Source: Thraustochytrium sp. TN22 (Eukaryota; Sar; Bigyra; Thraustochytrida; Thraustochytriidae). From it: a stretch of 64,000 nt of DNA. The translations under genes were made by a program, and so were the position numbers. How positions within the stretch are numbered: position 1 is the stretch's first letter; each line of letters begins with the position of its first letter. The notes under the pieces were generated by a model that saw only the letters and a list, made by a program, of their open reading frames with translations, searched no databases and was not told where the DNA came from. Below are positions 19,901 to 27,991 of the stretch, one piece after another. The stretch spans positions 61,924 through 125,923 of the forward strand of contig JABLUY010000092.1 of NCBI GenBank assembly GCA_013306675.1, in the 5' to 3' direction.

Positions 19901-22264
19901 ATGCGAGGTACGCTGCGCCGGCGGCTGCTGCAAAGAAATGTGGTCGCCCTGCGCATCGTCGAGGCGGATTCTCTTTGGGGCGGCGCCGTGCGGGCTGCGC
20001 AGCTCAAAGACTGGGGTGCCCATCGGCTGCGGCCCGTGGGATGGAGTTTGCGACGGAGTGGCGATGGCATCCTGCAAGATCTCCATGGACGCCAAGGAGG
20101 CGCGAAAACCGCGCTTGTTGGAGTTCTGGGACCGCTGCTTCTGCTTCTGCCACGGTGCGACGTAGGCGGCGGCAGTCTGCTCGGCCTGGGGCGACCTGGC
20201 GGACTCTGACTCGCTCTTCACATCCGAAATATCCAGCGGGCTTGCTTCCGAGACAGGCGTGGACCCGCCCTCCTTGATTGCGCCGTAGGCAGCGAGCACG
20301 AAGCGGTAGGACTCGGCATCCAGGCGCTGCACCTCGCAGATGGTTGCCGCGCGGACCGAGAAGGCGTGCTGCAGCCGAGACGAGAAGAGCATCTCCTGAC
20401 CGTAGAACCCATGGCTGCCTGGCTCAATACTTATCAGTGCGCGCGAGGGCGAAGACTTGTCCGCGGCGCCCGCGAGAAGCGGCGAAATGTTCGCCTTTCG
20501 CAAAAATGCCGTGGCGGCCACCACGGAGCGCCGCGATTCAGTGGCGGGAGCCACGAGCGCGAGCTGCCGCGACCGCGTCTCGGCGAAGCCGTCGTCGCGG
20601 CCATGCGAGAGCACCTCGAGTCGGCCCTCGCCGAGGATCCATAGGGCGTCCACGGGCTGCTCCCGCACGCAGAGCAGGTGGCCGGCCTCGACGATTTGAG
20701 GCTCGAGCAGTGTCACAAGGGCGTCCACGAAAGCCATCTCTCGCTGTTGAAAGGCACAGAGTTGCAGGAGCGCGTTGCGACGGCCACGCTGGATCTTGTC
20801 ACACAGTGTTGGCGGCAGCGAGCCGAGCAGAACAGACTCCAGGCTGCCGCGCTGCCGGTCCCAGAGGAAGTCAAAATAAGACTCCACCTTGTTCCGCACG
20901 TCGGGTCCTAGGTTGCGCGAGCGCAAATAATGGCTGATGGCGTCCATGCGCTGCTTAAAGTGCGTCCGCGTCACGTCCAAATTTTTCAAGAGCACCGTCA
21001 TGTGCGCGATGAGAAGCGCGCGCACGCCCACGGCGAGGACGATGATCACCAGCACGAACTGCACTTGACGCAGCGTTGCTGGCGCAACGTCGCCATAGCC
21101 CACGGTGAGCAGCGTCTGCGTCACCATGTAGGTGGACGTGAGCACGTCCATGGGCAGGCTCGTGCCTGAAAAGTAGAATGGCGAGGTTGCGGTGATGTTC
21201 TCACGCGCCACAGGCCAGGGCGCGTCTCTGCCGTCCGGGGCAAGCGCCGCATACGAGACGCGGAAGAAGACGCCGGCGAGAACGAAGGCCAGCAGCAGGA
21301 GCCGCGCCATGAGGCGCACCATGCGGTGCAAGTTGCCCTGCGGGATGCCGGTCAGACGGTCAATCAGCATGTAGACGGACTCCTCTTCGGGCACAACGAG
21401 CGCTGCTCCCACCAAGAGGCGCACACAGGCGCCGCCTACACTGAGCGCAGCCATGTCCTTTCGCAGACCGAGGCTCACGAGCGGCGCCGCCATCAGTGCG
21501 TCCAGGACTACCTGACGCGTCGCAGACTTGGCGAATCCGAGCCGTGGCTTCAGGTAATAGCGCGGTCCGTGGCGGTGCACGGCCCGCACGTACAGGCGCG
21601 CGCCCAGGGCAGCGTCTTGCACGAGGGAATGCGAGGCTAGCCGCATTCGCGAACTCGCATCGGCCCTGCCTGTTGGATAGCAGACCACGAGGATGCAAAA
21701 CACCAGGGCGAGCACTACGACCAGGAAGACGATAGCGTCGATCGTCAAGCCCACCAGGGCGATGCTACTACCGCTCGCCTCGCCATCCCAAACGGCCCCC
21801 GACAGAACATCTGTACTTGAAGGATCTTGGTGGTGATCTCCGCTCAGATCGAGATACCTCTCTTGCGTTGTGCTGACCTGCGCCGGAGCGACTTTTGCGA
21901 CTCTCCGTCTTCGCGGCGGGGCTGACGCGCCTGTGTCATCCGAGGACGTCCGAAACACGCTCGCGAGCTGTGCCACGTGCCTCTCCGCTGAGGACTTGGG
22001 CCCATCACTCTCTGCGCAGTCTTCCGCTGCACTCCTCTCGTGCTCGTGCCGCCGCTGCAGGTGGTTCGCAAGCGCGCGCGCCCCGCCCACGACCGTCGGC
22101 CTCCATCCCTGACGTTGATCCGCAGGCGAGCTGCTAAAGTACACGCTGTTGATCCTCTGCCTGCCCCGCTGCTCGTTGCGAAAGCTGTGTAAGAACGACG
22201 TCTGTCGCATGGACAAGTCGACGAGCCTCGGCTGCACGGGCTGCTCGCCGCCTTGCCGCTCCAT
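13955..22264 (-). CDS. Four-repeat (pseudotetrameric) cyclic-nucleotide-type K+ channel, CNGK-like
   Basis: One uninterrupted frame of 2769 aa from the ATG at 22264. Four consecutive modules each contain membrane helices, a pore loop and a C-linker/cyclic-nucleotide-binding-like region. Pore filters are TVGYGD (ends D392), TVGYGD (D1160), TAGFGD (D1695) and TVGFGN (N2230); spacing is 768, 535 and 535 residues. Conserved pore-helix contexts such as SLYWALITITTVGYGD and SVYWAVTTLSTAGFGD support a K+ channel of the CNG/KCNH superfamily. The best-kept nucleotide pocket is in module 3 (GDSFAELQLFYNE); modules 2 and 4 are degenerate, and the fourth is split by a Gly/Ser-rich insert. I see no regular Arg ladder in the presumed S4 segments, so voltage sensing may be weak. 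Known relatives are the CNGK channels of sea-urchin and fish sperm, also four repeats in one chain. The tail is acidic. In a flagellate this could act in ciliary cGMP or cAMP signalling, but that is inference. Confidence 0.85.
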   Translation of the reverse strand: MERQGGEQPVQPRLVDLSMRQTSFLHSFRNEQRGRQRINSVYFSSSPADQRQGWRPTVVGGARALANHLQRRHEHERSAAEDCAESDGPKSSAERHVAQLASVFRTSSDDTGASAPPRRRRVAKVAPAQVSTTQERYLDLSGDHHQDPSSTDVLSGAVWDGEASGSSIALVGLTIDAIVFLVVVLALVFCILVVCYPTGRADASSRMRLASHSLVQDAALGARLYVRAVHRHGPRYYLKPRLGFAKSATRQVVLDALMAAPLVSLGLRKDMAALSVGGACVRLLVGAALVVPEEESVYMLIDRLTGIPQGNLHRMVRLMARLLLLAFVLAGVFFRVSYAALAPDGRDAPWPVARENITATSPFYFSGTSLPMDVLTSTYMVTQTLLTVGYGDVAPATLRQVQFVLVIIVLAVGVRALLIAHMTVLLKNLDVTRTHFKQRMDAISHYLRSRNLGPDVRNKVESYFDFLWDRQRGSLESVLLGSLPPTLCDKIQRGRRNALLQLCAFQQREMAFVDALVTLLEPQIVEAGHLLCVREQPVDALWILGEGRLEVLSHGRDDGFAETRSRQLALVAPATESRRSVVAATAFLRKANISPLLAGAADKSSPSRALISIEPGSHGFYGQEMLFSSRLQHAFSVRAATICEVQRLDAESYRFVLAAYGAIKEGGSTPVSEASPLDISDVKSESESARSPQAEQTAAAYVAPWQKQKQRSQNSNKRGFRASLASMEILQDAIATPSQTPSHGPQPMGTPVFELRSPHGAAPKRIRLDDAQGDHISLQQPPAQRTSHVTVPVEEQAVRRRSSTSSTLSASSIRRATSRLSKKLVTLSRAHFAQRVHDAAGGAADDNAHPENEEGFDAEDVYWPGVPDMVDLASVREVLAASSHVRDCGMLGTIRGWTERRKELLERAKLVALMNGTVWSTNRLSMRSLGGLSSASSVLRRAMHSIIHRIARLRRLQSLFTLVTYIWLCVVPPLDGFMWSTRAAPMVPWYAYIAADLVITARWAFLWNRPVTSRNSRQRRKSRALAAGKSETLWSLLTREDAMRGALTLITLCAYAAVAARRTDLWVALRQSSLGYLMLLVGVEVQRLGNQSEAFRRLSTLQQVALKVVLLVTASLHWYACLWAWLGLAEARAENESALEAYWISLYWALITITTVGYGDIVAQNSAARLLSIGVMALGGMTYAGLISLAAAITRNATGDAFEHEHFADCCRHYLRTRDVSRKLVGDCEQYLAYLEEHFERLQEQELLSHDFPASLEDCIRDEILGERFFFGADSVFAGLPRGFLRLLQRAVVKEVFPPGYLITCGYDVARGAKREADAASRGVTDAMILLEQGEAEMRGFEEGVAKRVGTLRGGGTFAAVALFEPELQTQELRAMTMCEVWTLSGAALAQCIESFDGGAPDDPVRAEEARSEVRGLVHGVVRERALQATQNAATVAKNLNNAKLNKFMMSTTQVNGVAVDRGVVLPGSRLHVAWEAVLCAVVVYNLIANTYRAGVGVGPVSAQGGAASACDVAVDVLALANLVVRDRVLAVVGANGAVVGRRAAISRLYRGGDALRDVVASVPIGTVLGAALGRNTFPVQAYAVLRFNTLVATYRIPRWSTAVSGAVGKRHQNAVVLVMLVLLILGSAHVSGCLFLGLARLRDGGASWATASPGEALLEQQEDGDESVWLPRSEAYVRSVYWAVTTLSTAGFGDYVPVRSAEIAYCMLVVLGGGLLYALVLNNLEEIIAHSDISSILFQRKLDALGVYMKRRRLPRALMQRISSYQHALWVRQRGVEEAWLQARLPLPLRRLLRADAAGARALRNFPLFGAWGELEALLDLLRPETVLEDSVIFVEGQLICKAYFVSTGRVELVTTASWQVCTSFASGDSFAELQLFYNEPTECVAQTRERTDLLVLHRMDLDHWLAARPQLAARFREDVVRLEAEVRKRGSLEAFTRNLGRSKVNKLMQVEERKQSVWELVRSGERLLAPDHAARRAWNLAIFSALLYNVLAVPYRASFLRISVASPVSLAGAFRSYGALDVATDLTCVVDAVLRASIFASSTVHALRLASGAGGGGAGGGGGGGGGGGDEGASGAAEGSIGVLWRRSEVRVHFLWHALWLYVVALLPLDYVVRAGGLGGLAGVVGFDAAVAVGRLPRLVLAAARLHALEASAQAFAQERGVVLGSGTRQLMRMAFWLLLAAHMMACIKILVGNSFVGGLAADFAPAEAYAMCMYWALYTMTTVGFGNVAVDAPLFAIACIIVGTFVCDAGVTATVCNMLTSQASKRAEAWRRRVALQRYMQSHRLDRATRLEVLDFVDHQASLMDGVDEAALMDEVTLPAYLRAQITAHVALRAVPQLGSHPMFTGFSLGLVQTMALMLSPVVLAAGHELVPDLEAATNNASSGKRRRRNSSASSNASAGYDSYKLRRAGNGAGAGGGGGDGAGSAVYTSGAGSAVYTKSRQRRHSRVRPEIATLDDIRRANLGDPTQSLQLASTANVGWQRYVPATNDPDGLYILVGGSVCVRAGGATKTIRRGLVCRASGIDAAVCVSHCEVFVLEVGQYRVLAQFSSHVGGGVYQDFCDLLRDPDGAAAVHVYLRDRKDGAFLADLAFWRAADIFERQPSRAAALCILRIHFNLNDDDSDHEEERRYREEEYRALLGFDGGRSMPLDELMPFAEAIRARLQGNDPPADLFAQHARDVLRRLELVVKPRFFASAEFADLVRNKCKAEKERCAANKDSDDQEDPGRTERERRVDEDDGPIEGGSELELIELASRDAAAAEEEDLT

Positions 22265-22808
22265 GCCTGCGGCCTCGGCGCCGGCCGGCGCGCCGGGGCT
22301 GCGATCGGGCCTTGCCGCTCTCGCTCGCCGCTTCCTCCTGCGCCCTGGCCCGCCGGCCACGCCAGGTAAAAGCGAGCAACAAGCGAGCCCACTGTCGCTC
22401 CTCCGAGTCTTTCCCACTCCCACTCGCTACTCTCTCTCTAGAGAGAGAGCTAGAGCTAGCTAGCTAGAGCTAGCACCCGGCCGCGCCCTCCTCAGCTCAA
22501 GGCCTAACTATGTGTCACCGTCGTGCCGTTACAGTCCGTTGAACATCCTTGCGCCGCCGCGCCGCCGCCAGCGCGACCTGGAGAACACACCGCAGAACAC
22601 CCAGCAGGCAAGCGCGACAAAGTGAAGAGCAGTCACGGATACAGTGCTTGGGTCGCGCCCCGCGTGCCGTGTTTGTCGCGGCGCGAGATCGCCTGTGAGG
22701 CGTTGATGGCAGCCGCATCCGAGTCGATTGATTGCCCGCCGCATCTGCTGTGCAGGAGTGTCGGCCTCAGGCTCCGACGAGCTGCAAAGCTGCACGGCGG
22801 CGGACAAG
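22265..22808. promoter_or_regulatory. Divergent promoter region (channel / PH-like gene)
   Basis: A 544-bp spacer between two divergent starts. About 170 bp upstream of the channel ATG lies an 18-bp perfect palindrome, TCTCTCTCTAGAGAGAGA (22431-22448), followed by CTAG/AGCTAGCT runs to about 22474. GAGA-type palindromes often bind regulators elsewhere; here this is only suggestive. No TATA box is evident. Confidence 0.45.
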
Positions 22809-24470
22809 ATGTTGGCGGAGGCCGAGGCGCGGGCGCGGGCGCCGAAGCTAGAGGAGGACGTGGAGGAGAGCTGCGATGAGGACGTGCGCGAGCGACGGTC
22901 GACCACGTCGTCCGCAGGGCGCCAGCACCGCACGGACAGGAAGGCCAGGCGACGTGAGTCCGCCGAGGACGTGGAGAGGCAGCGCAGAAATGACCGCGGC
23001 GAGAAGAAGAAGAAGACGAAGAAGGAGAAGAAGGAGAAGAAGGAGAGGAAGGAGAGGAAGAAGGACAGGAAGAAGGATCGCAGCAGAAGGCAAGAGGTGG
23101 ACAAAGAGTACGATGACGACGAGGACGGCGCCGACGATGACCTTGAGCAAAAGCTCGAGGATGGCACACAGGATGAGGCCGACGAGGCCAAGGATGCTGC
23201 GAGCGACAGCTCAGATGCGGAAAGAGATTCTCAGATGTCCATGACCATGCCTTCCCGGCGCGCCAAGCGCACCGCGACCAGCGCCAACAATAAGTCGGAG
23301 AGCCTCGAAGGCGACGAGACGGGCACGGTCGCCGCAGAGGAGCTGGCGCCCGTCCGACGCGGGCTCGTGGGAACGAGCCAGGTGGTACGCACGCACGTCT
23401 TCATGCAGGGCTACATGCGGCGGTTCTCGAACGGGTTCGCCCGTGAGCTGACGCATGGGACCGCTTGGCTGAAGCGGTACTTTGCGCTTCAGGTGGTGGT
23501 GGCGCGCTGCGAGGGGAATGATTTTGTGGCACAGCTAGAGCTGGCGTACGCCGCGGACGAGGAGGCGTTCAATGAGGGCGACGTCTCGCGCAAGCACCTG
23601 GTGCTGGGCGAGGACACAAGCATCCGGCTGGACTTTGGGAGAGAGACTAAGCTGCTGATCCGAACGGGCCACGGCTCTTGCTGGGATCTGCGGATCAAGG
23701 ACGTGGAGATCGCCATGTATTGGGCTGTGGGCCTCGAGGCAGTGACGGGAATCCCGGTCGCGTCGAGCGAGAGCCTGACATGGCCGTACCCCAAGGTGGC
23801 ACTGCCGCCCGCATGGCAGGACTGGCTCGCGAATGACAAGCGCATGCTGGTGCTGCGGGCCGCTGCCCCCGGCGCGCTTTTGTCGTCGTCGTCGTCCTCG
23901 TCGTCATCGTCCTTGGCGGCGACGGCGGCGGCCGATCATATTATCGAGCGCGGCCTCCTCGACCACTCACGGAGCGTGATGTTCTCCAAGAACTTTTTAC
24001 ACGGCCAGGCACTCCGTCTGAAGATGCACATCTCGCTTCGTACAGCCTGGGTGCAGCGTTACTTCTCGCTCGACCTCGTGATTGGGCATGGTGCGGATGG
24101 AGGGCGCGTCGCGCAGGTTGAACTTTCGTACGCATGGTCTGAGCTTGAGCACTGCACAGACGCGGTTCGCGGCACGCTGGTGATTGACCAGTTCGTTAAC
24201 CTGGAGCTCACTTGCGAGTCGTCCCCAATTCTCGTGCTGAGCAAGGCCGGTCACAAGCCGTGGGTGCTGAAGTTTTCCCGCATTCGGCAGGCCATGTATT
24301 GGGCGTACGGCATCCACAAGGTGTCTGGCGCACCGCTGACCTCCTTCAAGACGCCGCAGTGGCCCAACGGGTCCATCGAGGAGCCCATGAGCGTAGACGA
24401 CTGGCTTGACTCCGAGGAGGCGCAAGAGGTCCTTGCCCTGGAGGGCCGTCTCGTAGAAGACCTCAAATGA
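22809..24470 (+). CDS. Protein with two PH-like domains and a charged N-terminus
   Basis: The protein is 553 aa from the ATG at 22809; the frame is open further upstream but without an ATG. Residues 50-90 form a Lys/Arg/Glu-rich coil-like stretch (KKKKTKKEKKEKKERKER), followed by an acidic patch (YDDDEDGADDD). Two copies of a roughly 115-residue PH-like module follow, about 199-315 and 397-507. Both have the PH-type pattern of a W-KRYF/W-QRYF strand (AWLKRYFALQVV; AWVQRYFSLDLV), an AQLELAYA/AQVELSYA strand and a closing helix with the near-identical AMYWAVGLEAVTG/AMYWAYGIHKVSG. A poly-Ser linker (TCG repeat at 23881-23917) separates them. PH domains bind phosphoinositides or proteins; whether these bind lipid cannot be told. 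It is divergent from the channel and convergent with the NOL11-like gene. Confidence 0.65.
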   Translation: MLAEAEARARAPKLEEDVEESCDEDVRERRSTTSSAGRQHRTDRKARRRESAEDVERQRRNDRGEKKKKTKKEKKEKKERKERKKDRKKDRSRRQEVDKEYDDDEDGADDDLEQKLEDGTQDEADEAKDAASDSSDAERDSQMSMTMPSRRAKRTATSANNKSESLEGDETGTVAAEELAPVRRGLVGTSQVVRTHVFMQGYMRRFSNGFARELTHGTAWLKRYFALQVVVARCEGNDFVAQLELAYAADEEAFNEGDVSRKHLVLGEDTSIRLDFGRETKLLIRTGHGSCWDLRIKDVEIAMYWAVGLEAVTGIPVASSESLTWPYPKVALPPAWQDWLANDKRMLVLRAAAPGALLSSSSSSSSSSLAATAAADHIIERGLLDHSRSVMFSKNFLHGQALRLKMHISLRTAWVQRYFSLDLVIGHGADGGRVAQVELSYAWSELEHCTDAVRGTLVIDQFVNLELTCESSPILVLSKAGHKPWVLKFSRIRQAMYWAYGIHKVSGAPLTSFKTPQWPNGSIEEPMSVDDWLDSEEAQEVLALEGRLVEDLK

Positions 24471-24702
24471 AGCTCGAGAGTGCGAAGCATGTTGCCAGCA
24501 AAACGGTCAAAGCTTTCGAGTGACTCGCAAGCATGCATGATGGCCCGAAGTGTTTTTTTTGTGTCAAGAATAGAGACCAGGAGTTGCCGTAGCTGCCACT
24601 GCTTGCTTGCCAAATACAAGGAAATCGGTGTGAAGTAGTACCAGTAAGTTTTTAGAAAGGTTCTACGCTTTTCCTAATTCATGGCTGAAGAAGCGCACAG
24701 TC

Positions 24703-27372
24703 TTAGAAGCGCACAGTCTCGACACTGTAGTCCCGCAGCGAGACCGACGGGTTCACGTCCGTATTCACGTGCAGGGCAAACTCGAGTGGGTCGCGCATCT
24801 CCAGGAGGCGTTCGCACAGACGCACCGCAAGATGAGTGGAGCGGGAGAGTGCCTCAAGCACATTGTGCCCAGCGGCAGCGGCAGCGCAGCGCTCGACGAC
24901 CGTAAAATGCGCCGCATCTAAGAGAGCCGAGGTCCAGGACACAACATTGTCGATGCTCGGAATGACGATGGTGTCCTTGCCCCGCGACGGGATCGGGTTG
25001 AAGGCGTAGTGCTCGCTCGTAATGGGCAGCTGCTCAAAGTAGTGCAGAAGACCGGCCGCGGACTGGAGCAGGCCCAGGAGGCAGTCCTTGGGCAGAGTGC
25101 GCGCGGCACGCACGAAGAAGACCTCGTTGCGGACGCTGCACATGACGGCCATGGCGAAGCACTCGATGGCGAGCTGCGAGGGCGACAGGAAGGCATGAAA
25201 TGCGGAGAAGCGTTCCTTGCGCTCCTTGCGCAGCTCGTGCATGCGCGCCTTTTCGAAAGACCCCACCACCTTGCGGAGCGCAGCCAGCGTGCTCTTGATT
25301 TGGCGCTTGGGCTTGTCCTTGTGGCCATCCTTGCCACTAACGGGACCACCGTTCTCCGCGGACGCCTTCTTGGTGTGCGTGCCGTTGGCCTTGCCATTGG
25401 CCAGAGAGGCTGTGCCGCCCTTGCCCTTGTTGCGGTGGTTGCTCTTCGCCTTGACCTCCGTCTGCGCGGTCTCCTCTTCGTCGTCCTCGGTCAGGCCGCC
25501 GTCCTCCTCCTCATGCTCGTCCTCGTGCCCATCGTCCCCATCCTCATCCTTGTCTGCAGCCTGCAGCAGGTCGCGGGCGCGCTGACCAAAGGCCGCGAGC
25601 GCGTCCTCGTCGCAGGTCGTCATGATGAAGCGCAGGATGCGAACCATGTGTCCTTCACTGAGGTCACCCACACAGAGGATGCACAGGTAGAGCAGGTCGA
25701 CCTTGCCCGCCTCGATGAGCGCACTGACTATTTCCGGATTGCTCGAGGCGGACACGAGGCGCTCGCAGAGCATGTCTTCGAGCTCGGACCACGCGCCGGC
25801 CTCCAAGACGGCGGCGACCTTGCGGCGCACATGCTCCACAGACTGCTTCACAAGCGCAGCTTCCTCCTCAGGGGCGGCCGTCTGCTTGGTCTTGCTGCTG
25901 GCGCGCTTCGACTTCTTGGTGGCCGGCTTCACTGCAGCGGCACCAGCGACGCCGTTCAGGCGGAGCGCCTCAGACCAGGCGGCGGCGTCGAGCGGACCGC
26001 GCTGGCTGAGGAGGAGCGCCGACAGGTCCGCGTGCAGAGGCGCGGGCGCGTCGGCATCGGCGGAAGGGGCACGCGGACGCTTTCGCAGCTTGCGGCGTTC
26101 GGCCGCGTCCGCCAGGCGCGAGGGTCGCATGACGGCCGCGAAGGCGCCATCGTGTGGCGCCAGGGCGCCGAGGAGTTCCACGTGGACGTCGCCGTTGCGC
26201 AGCGCAAGCGCCAGGCGCGCGCCGTCCTCGGCCGAGGGCGGAGCGGCGCTCTCCAGCAGGGCGGCCGCCACGATGGGCTCCTCGTAGGAGGCGCTGCCCA
26301 GGTCGACGCCGAGCGTCGCGTCCCAGGCCACGAGGCGGTCCCCGCTCACGAGCAGCGCGGAGGCGGTCTCATCATCAGCGGACGGCACGGCCACGGCCGT
26401 CGTGACCGCAGCGGAGGCGCCCGGCACGGCGACCACGGCGCTGGCGTCGTTGCGCATGTTGCGGCCGAGCCGGCAGGCCCCGGCGCGACCATCGGCCCAG
26501 ACCAGCGTGGCGAGGCCCGCGGCGCTGGGAAGCACGGCCTGCAGCGCCGCAGCGCCCTCCGGCGCGCTCACGGGCTGCACTGCAGTCTGCCCGAAGCCGA
26601 GCGAGTGCAGGTCCACGGACCGCACGCGCGGCGCACCGGCGACAGTCTCGGCGCACACGAGCTTCCAGGCGCCCGAGCCGCGCGGCACAAGCGCGGCGTG
26701 GAGCGCCTGCGCCGGCACATCGCCCTCGGCCGTGGGCGCCGGCAGGGTGGCCACCTCCGCGTCCTTGGACCGGAGCGCGAGCGCGCCGTCGCCGTAGACC
26801 ACCACAAAGAGCCCAATGAGCGCGGGCGCCGTCAGCAGGTCCAGCACGGGCCTCCCCACTGCCGCCTTGGCCGCCGCGTCGGCCTTGGCGGCAGCGGCCT
26901 TGGCGCGGCCCTTGCGCGAGGAGGCCGGCGCGCGCGCCGCCACGCCGAGCGCGCCCGCCTCGCCCTCGGGCAGCTGCAGACCATCCTGGAAGTAGTCCCA
27001 GGCCACGAGCTGGTCGCGGTCGTTGAGCGCCACGAGCGTGGTCGTGCCTGGCACGATGCGCGCGGCCCGCGCCAGCGCGCGCCCGCGCGGCGCGCTCGAC
27101 CACTCCTTGAGGCAGACGGCGTCCTCGGCGCTGTACACCGCCACCGCGCGCGCCCGGGTCACCACCAGCACGTCCTCGTCGCGCAGGTCGGCCAGCACCC
27201 TCTTGCGCAGCGCCGCGTTCTTCTTCACCTGCTCGCCGTCGCCCCTGCCGCTGCCCTGGCCGCCCTCCACCAGCGACTGCGCCAGCGCCGCGGTGGCCTG
27301 CGACGGCCGCGCGCCCCACGACACGCCCACGGCGCCGCCGTCGCCGCCGCTGCCGGCCGCCACGCGCACCAT
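24703..27372 (-). CDS. NOL11: NOL11-like nucleolar protein (ribosome biogenesis)
   Basis: The protein is 889 aa from the ATG at 27372 (MVRVAAGSG). The first 450 residues form alternating short hydrophobic strands typical of a WD-like beta-propeller (for example LLVSGDRLVAWDA, LFVVVYGDGALALRS). The middle holds a Lys-rich patch and an acidic tract (DEDGDDGHEDEHEEEDGG). The helical C-terminus matches NOL11: a WTSALLDAAHFTVV segment like the WTNLLLDAHFTV of animal NOL11, and the very end DYSVETVRF like YSIEVLEL. NOL11 acts with the t-UTP/UtpA complex in pre-rRNA transcription and early 18S processing in the nucleolus. It is longer than human NOL11 (about 719 aa), largely from the charged middle. 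The frame continues upstream to 27657 with other in-frame Met codons, but that stretch is Arg-rich. It is convergent with the PH-like gene and divergent from the CS-domain gene. Confidence 0.7.
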   Translation of the reverse strand: MVRVAAGSGGDGGAVGVSWGARPSQATAALAQSLVEGGQGSGRGDGEQVKKNAALRKRVLADLRDEDVLVVTRARAVAVYSAEDAVCLKEWSSAPRGRALARAARIVPGTTTLVALNDRDQLVAWDYFQDGLQLPEGEAGALGVAARAPASSRKGRAKAAAAKADAAAKAAVGRPVLDLLTAPALIGLFVVVYGDGALALRSKDAEVATLPAPTAEGDVPAQALHAALVPRGSGAWKLVCAETVAGAPRVRSVDLHSLGFGQTAVQPVSAPEGAAALQAVLPSAAGLATLVWADGRAGACRLGRNMRNDASAVVAVPGASAAVTTAVAVPSADDETASALLVSGDRLVAWDATLGVDLGSASYEEPIVAAALLESAAPPSAEDGARLALALRNGDVHVELLGALAPHDGAFAAVMRPSRLADAAERRKLRKRPRAPSADADAPAPLHADLSALLLSQRGPLDAAAWSEALRLNGVAGAAAVKPATKKSKRASSKTKQTAAPEEEAALVKQSVEHVRRKVAAVLEAGAWSELEDMLCERLVSASSNPEIVSALIEAGKVDLLYLCILCVGDLSEGHMVRILRFIMTTCDEDALAAFGQRARDLLQAADKDEDGDDGHEDEHEEEDGGLTEDDEEETAQTEVKAKSNHRNKGKGGTASLANGKANGTHTKKASAENGGPVSGKDGHKDKPKRQIKSTLAALRKVVGSFEKARMHELRKERKERFSAFHAFLSPSQLAIECFAMAVMCSVRNEVFFVRAARTLPKDCLLGLLQSAAGLLHYFEQLPITSEHYAFNPIPSRGKDTIVIPSIDNVVSWTSALLDAAHFTVVERCAAAAAGHNVLEALSRSTHLAVRLCERLLEMRDPLEFALHVNTDVNPSVSLRDYSVETVRF

Positions 27373-27991
27373 GCTGCTGCGCTCCTCGCCGCGCCTGCCC
27401 ACCCGTTCGCGCTCTGTTGGTGCCGCCCTCCGCCGCGACTTTGACTGCGTCCACGGACTCGCGCCGCCGGGACCACTGGTCCCGCTGAGGCTCGCTCGCG
27501 CGCCACTGCGCGCTAGCAGCCTGCTATCATGACGTGCGCACTGCGCAAGCAGGAGGACCTTGAAACCAAACCTTGGCGAGGCTTTCGTTTCTCCGAGCCC
27601 TTCCCCGCCCTGGCTCAGGTCGCGGCGGCGTCGCATGCATGCGGGCCTTGCTTGCATGCACGAACTTGGAGAAGAAGAAGAAGAAGACGTGCTGCGTTGC
27701 AGTCAAGGCAAGGCCCGCTCGAGAGATGTGCTGTGAGGTGCAGACAAGCTCGTGCTCTTGTTCTGTTTGCCAGGCCAGTCGAGCGTACATTGGCTCGGGC
27801 GCGCCGCGGTTCGCACGTGCTCAGGCTCAGGCTGCCCGTCTTGCCCAGGTCAGCGAGACGTCAGATGGACTTGACCGGTGTTCTTGCTGATGGATTTTGA
27901 CAGAAGAGCGCGCAGACCAAAGCAACGCAACTCAAAGCAAAGCAAAGCGGAAACCCGATCATCAAGGCTGAGCCCGGCGCGGCCCAGACGC
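27373..27991. promoter_or_regulatory. Divergent promoter region (NOL11-like / CS-domain gene)
   Basis: A 619-bp spacer between two divergent ATGs. A GAAGAAGAAGAAG run lies near 27670-27685 and an AAGCAAAGC-rich patch near 27920-27950. I see no gene or clear core promoter motif. Confidence 0.4.

Noticed and set aside
22265-22423. 53-codon N-terminal extension of the channel
   Set aside because: It begins with GTG, not ATG; the first ATG is at 22264.
25009-27444. Plus-strand open frame of 811 codons
   Set aside because: Antisense shadow of the NOL11-like gene; repetitive Arg/Ala/His composition.
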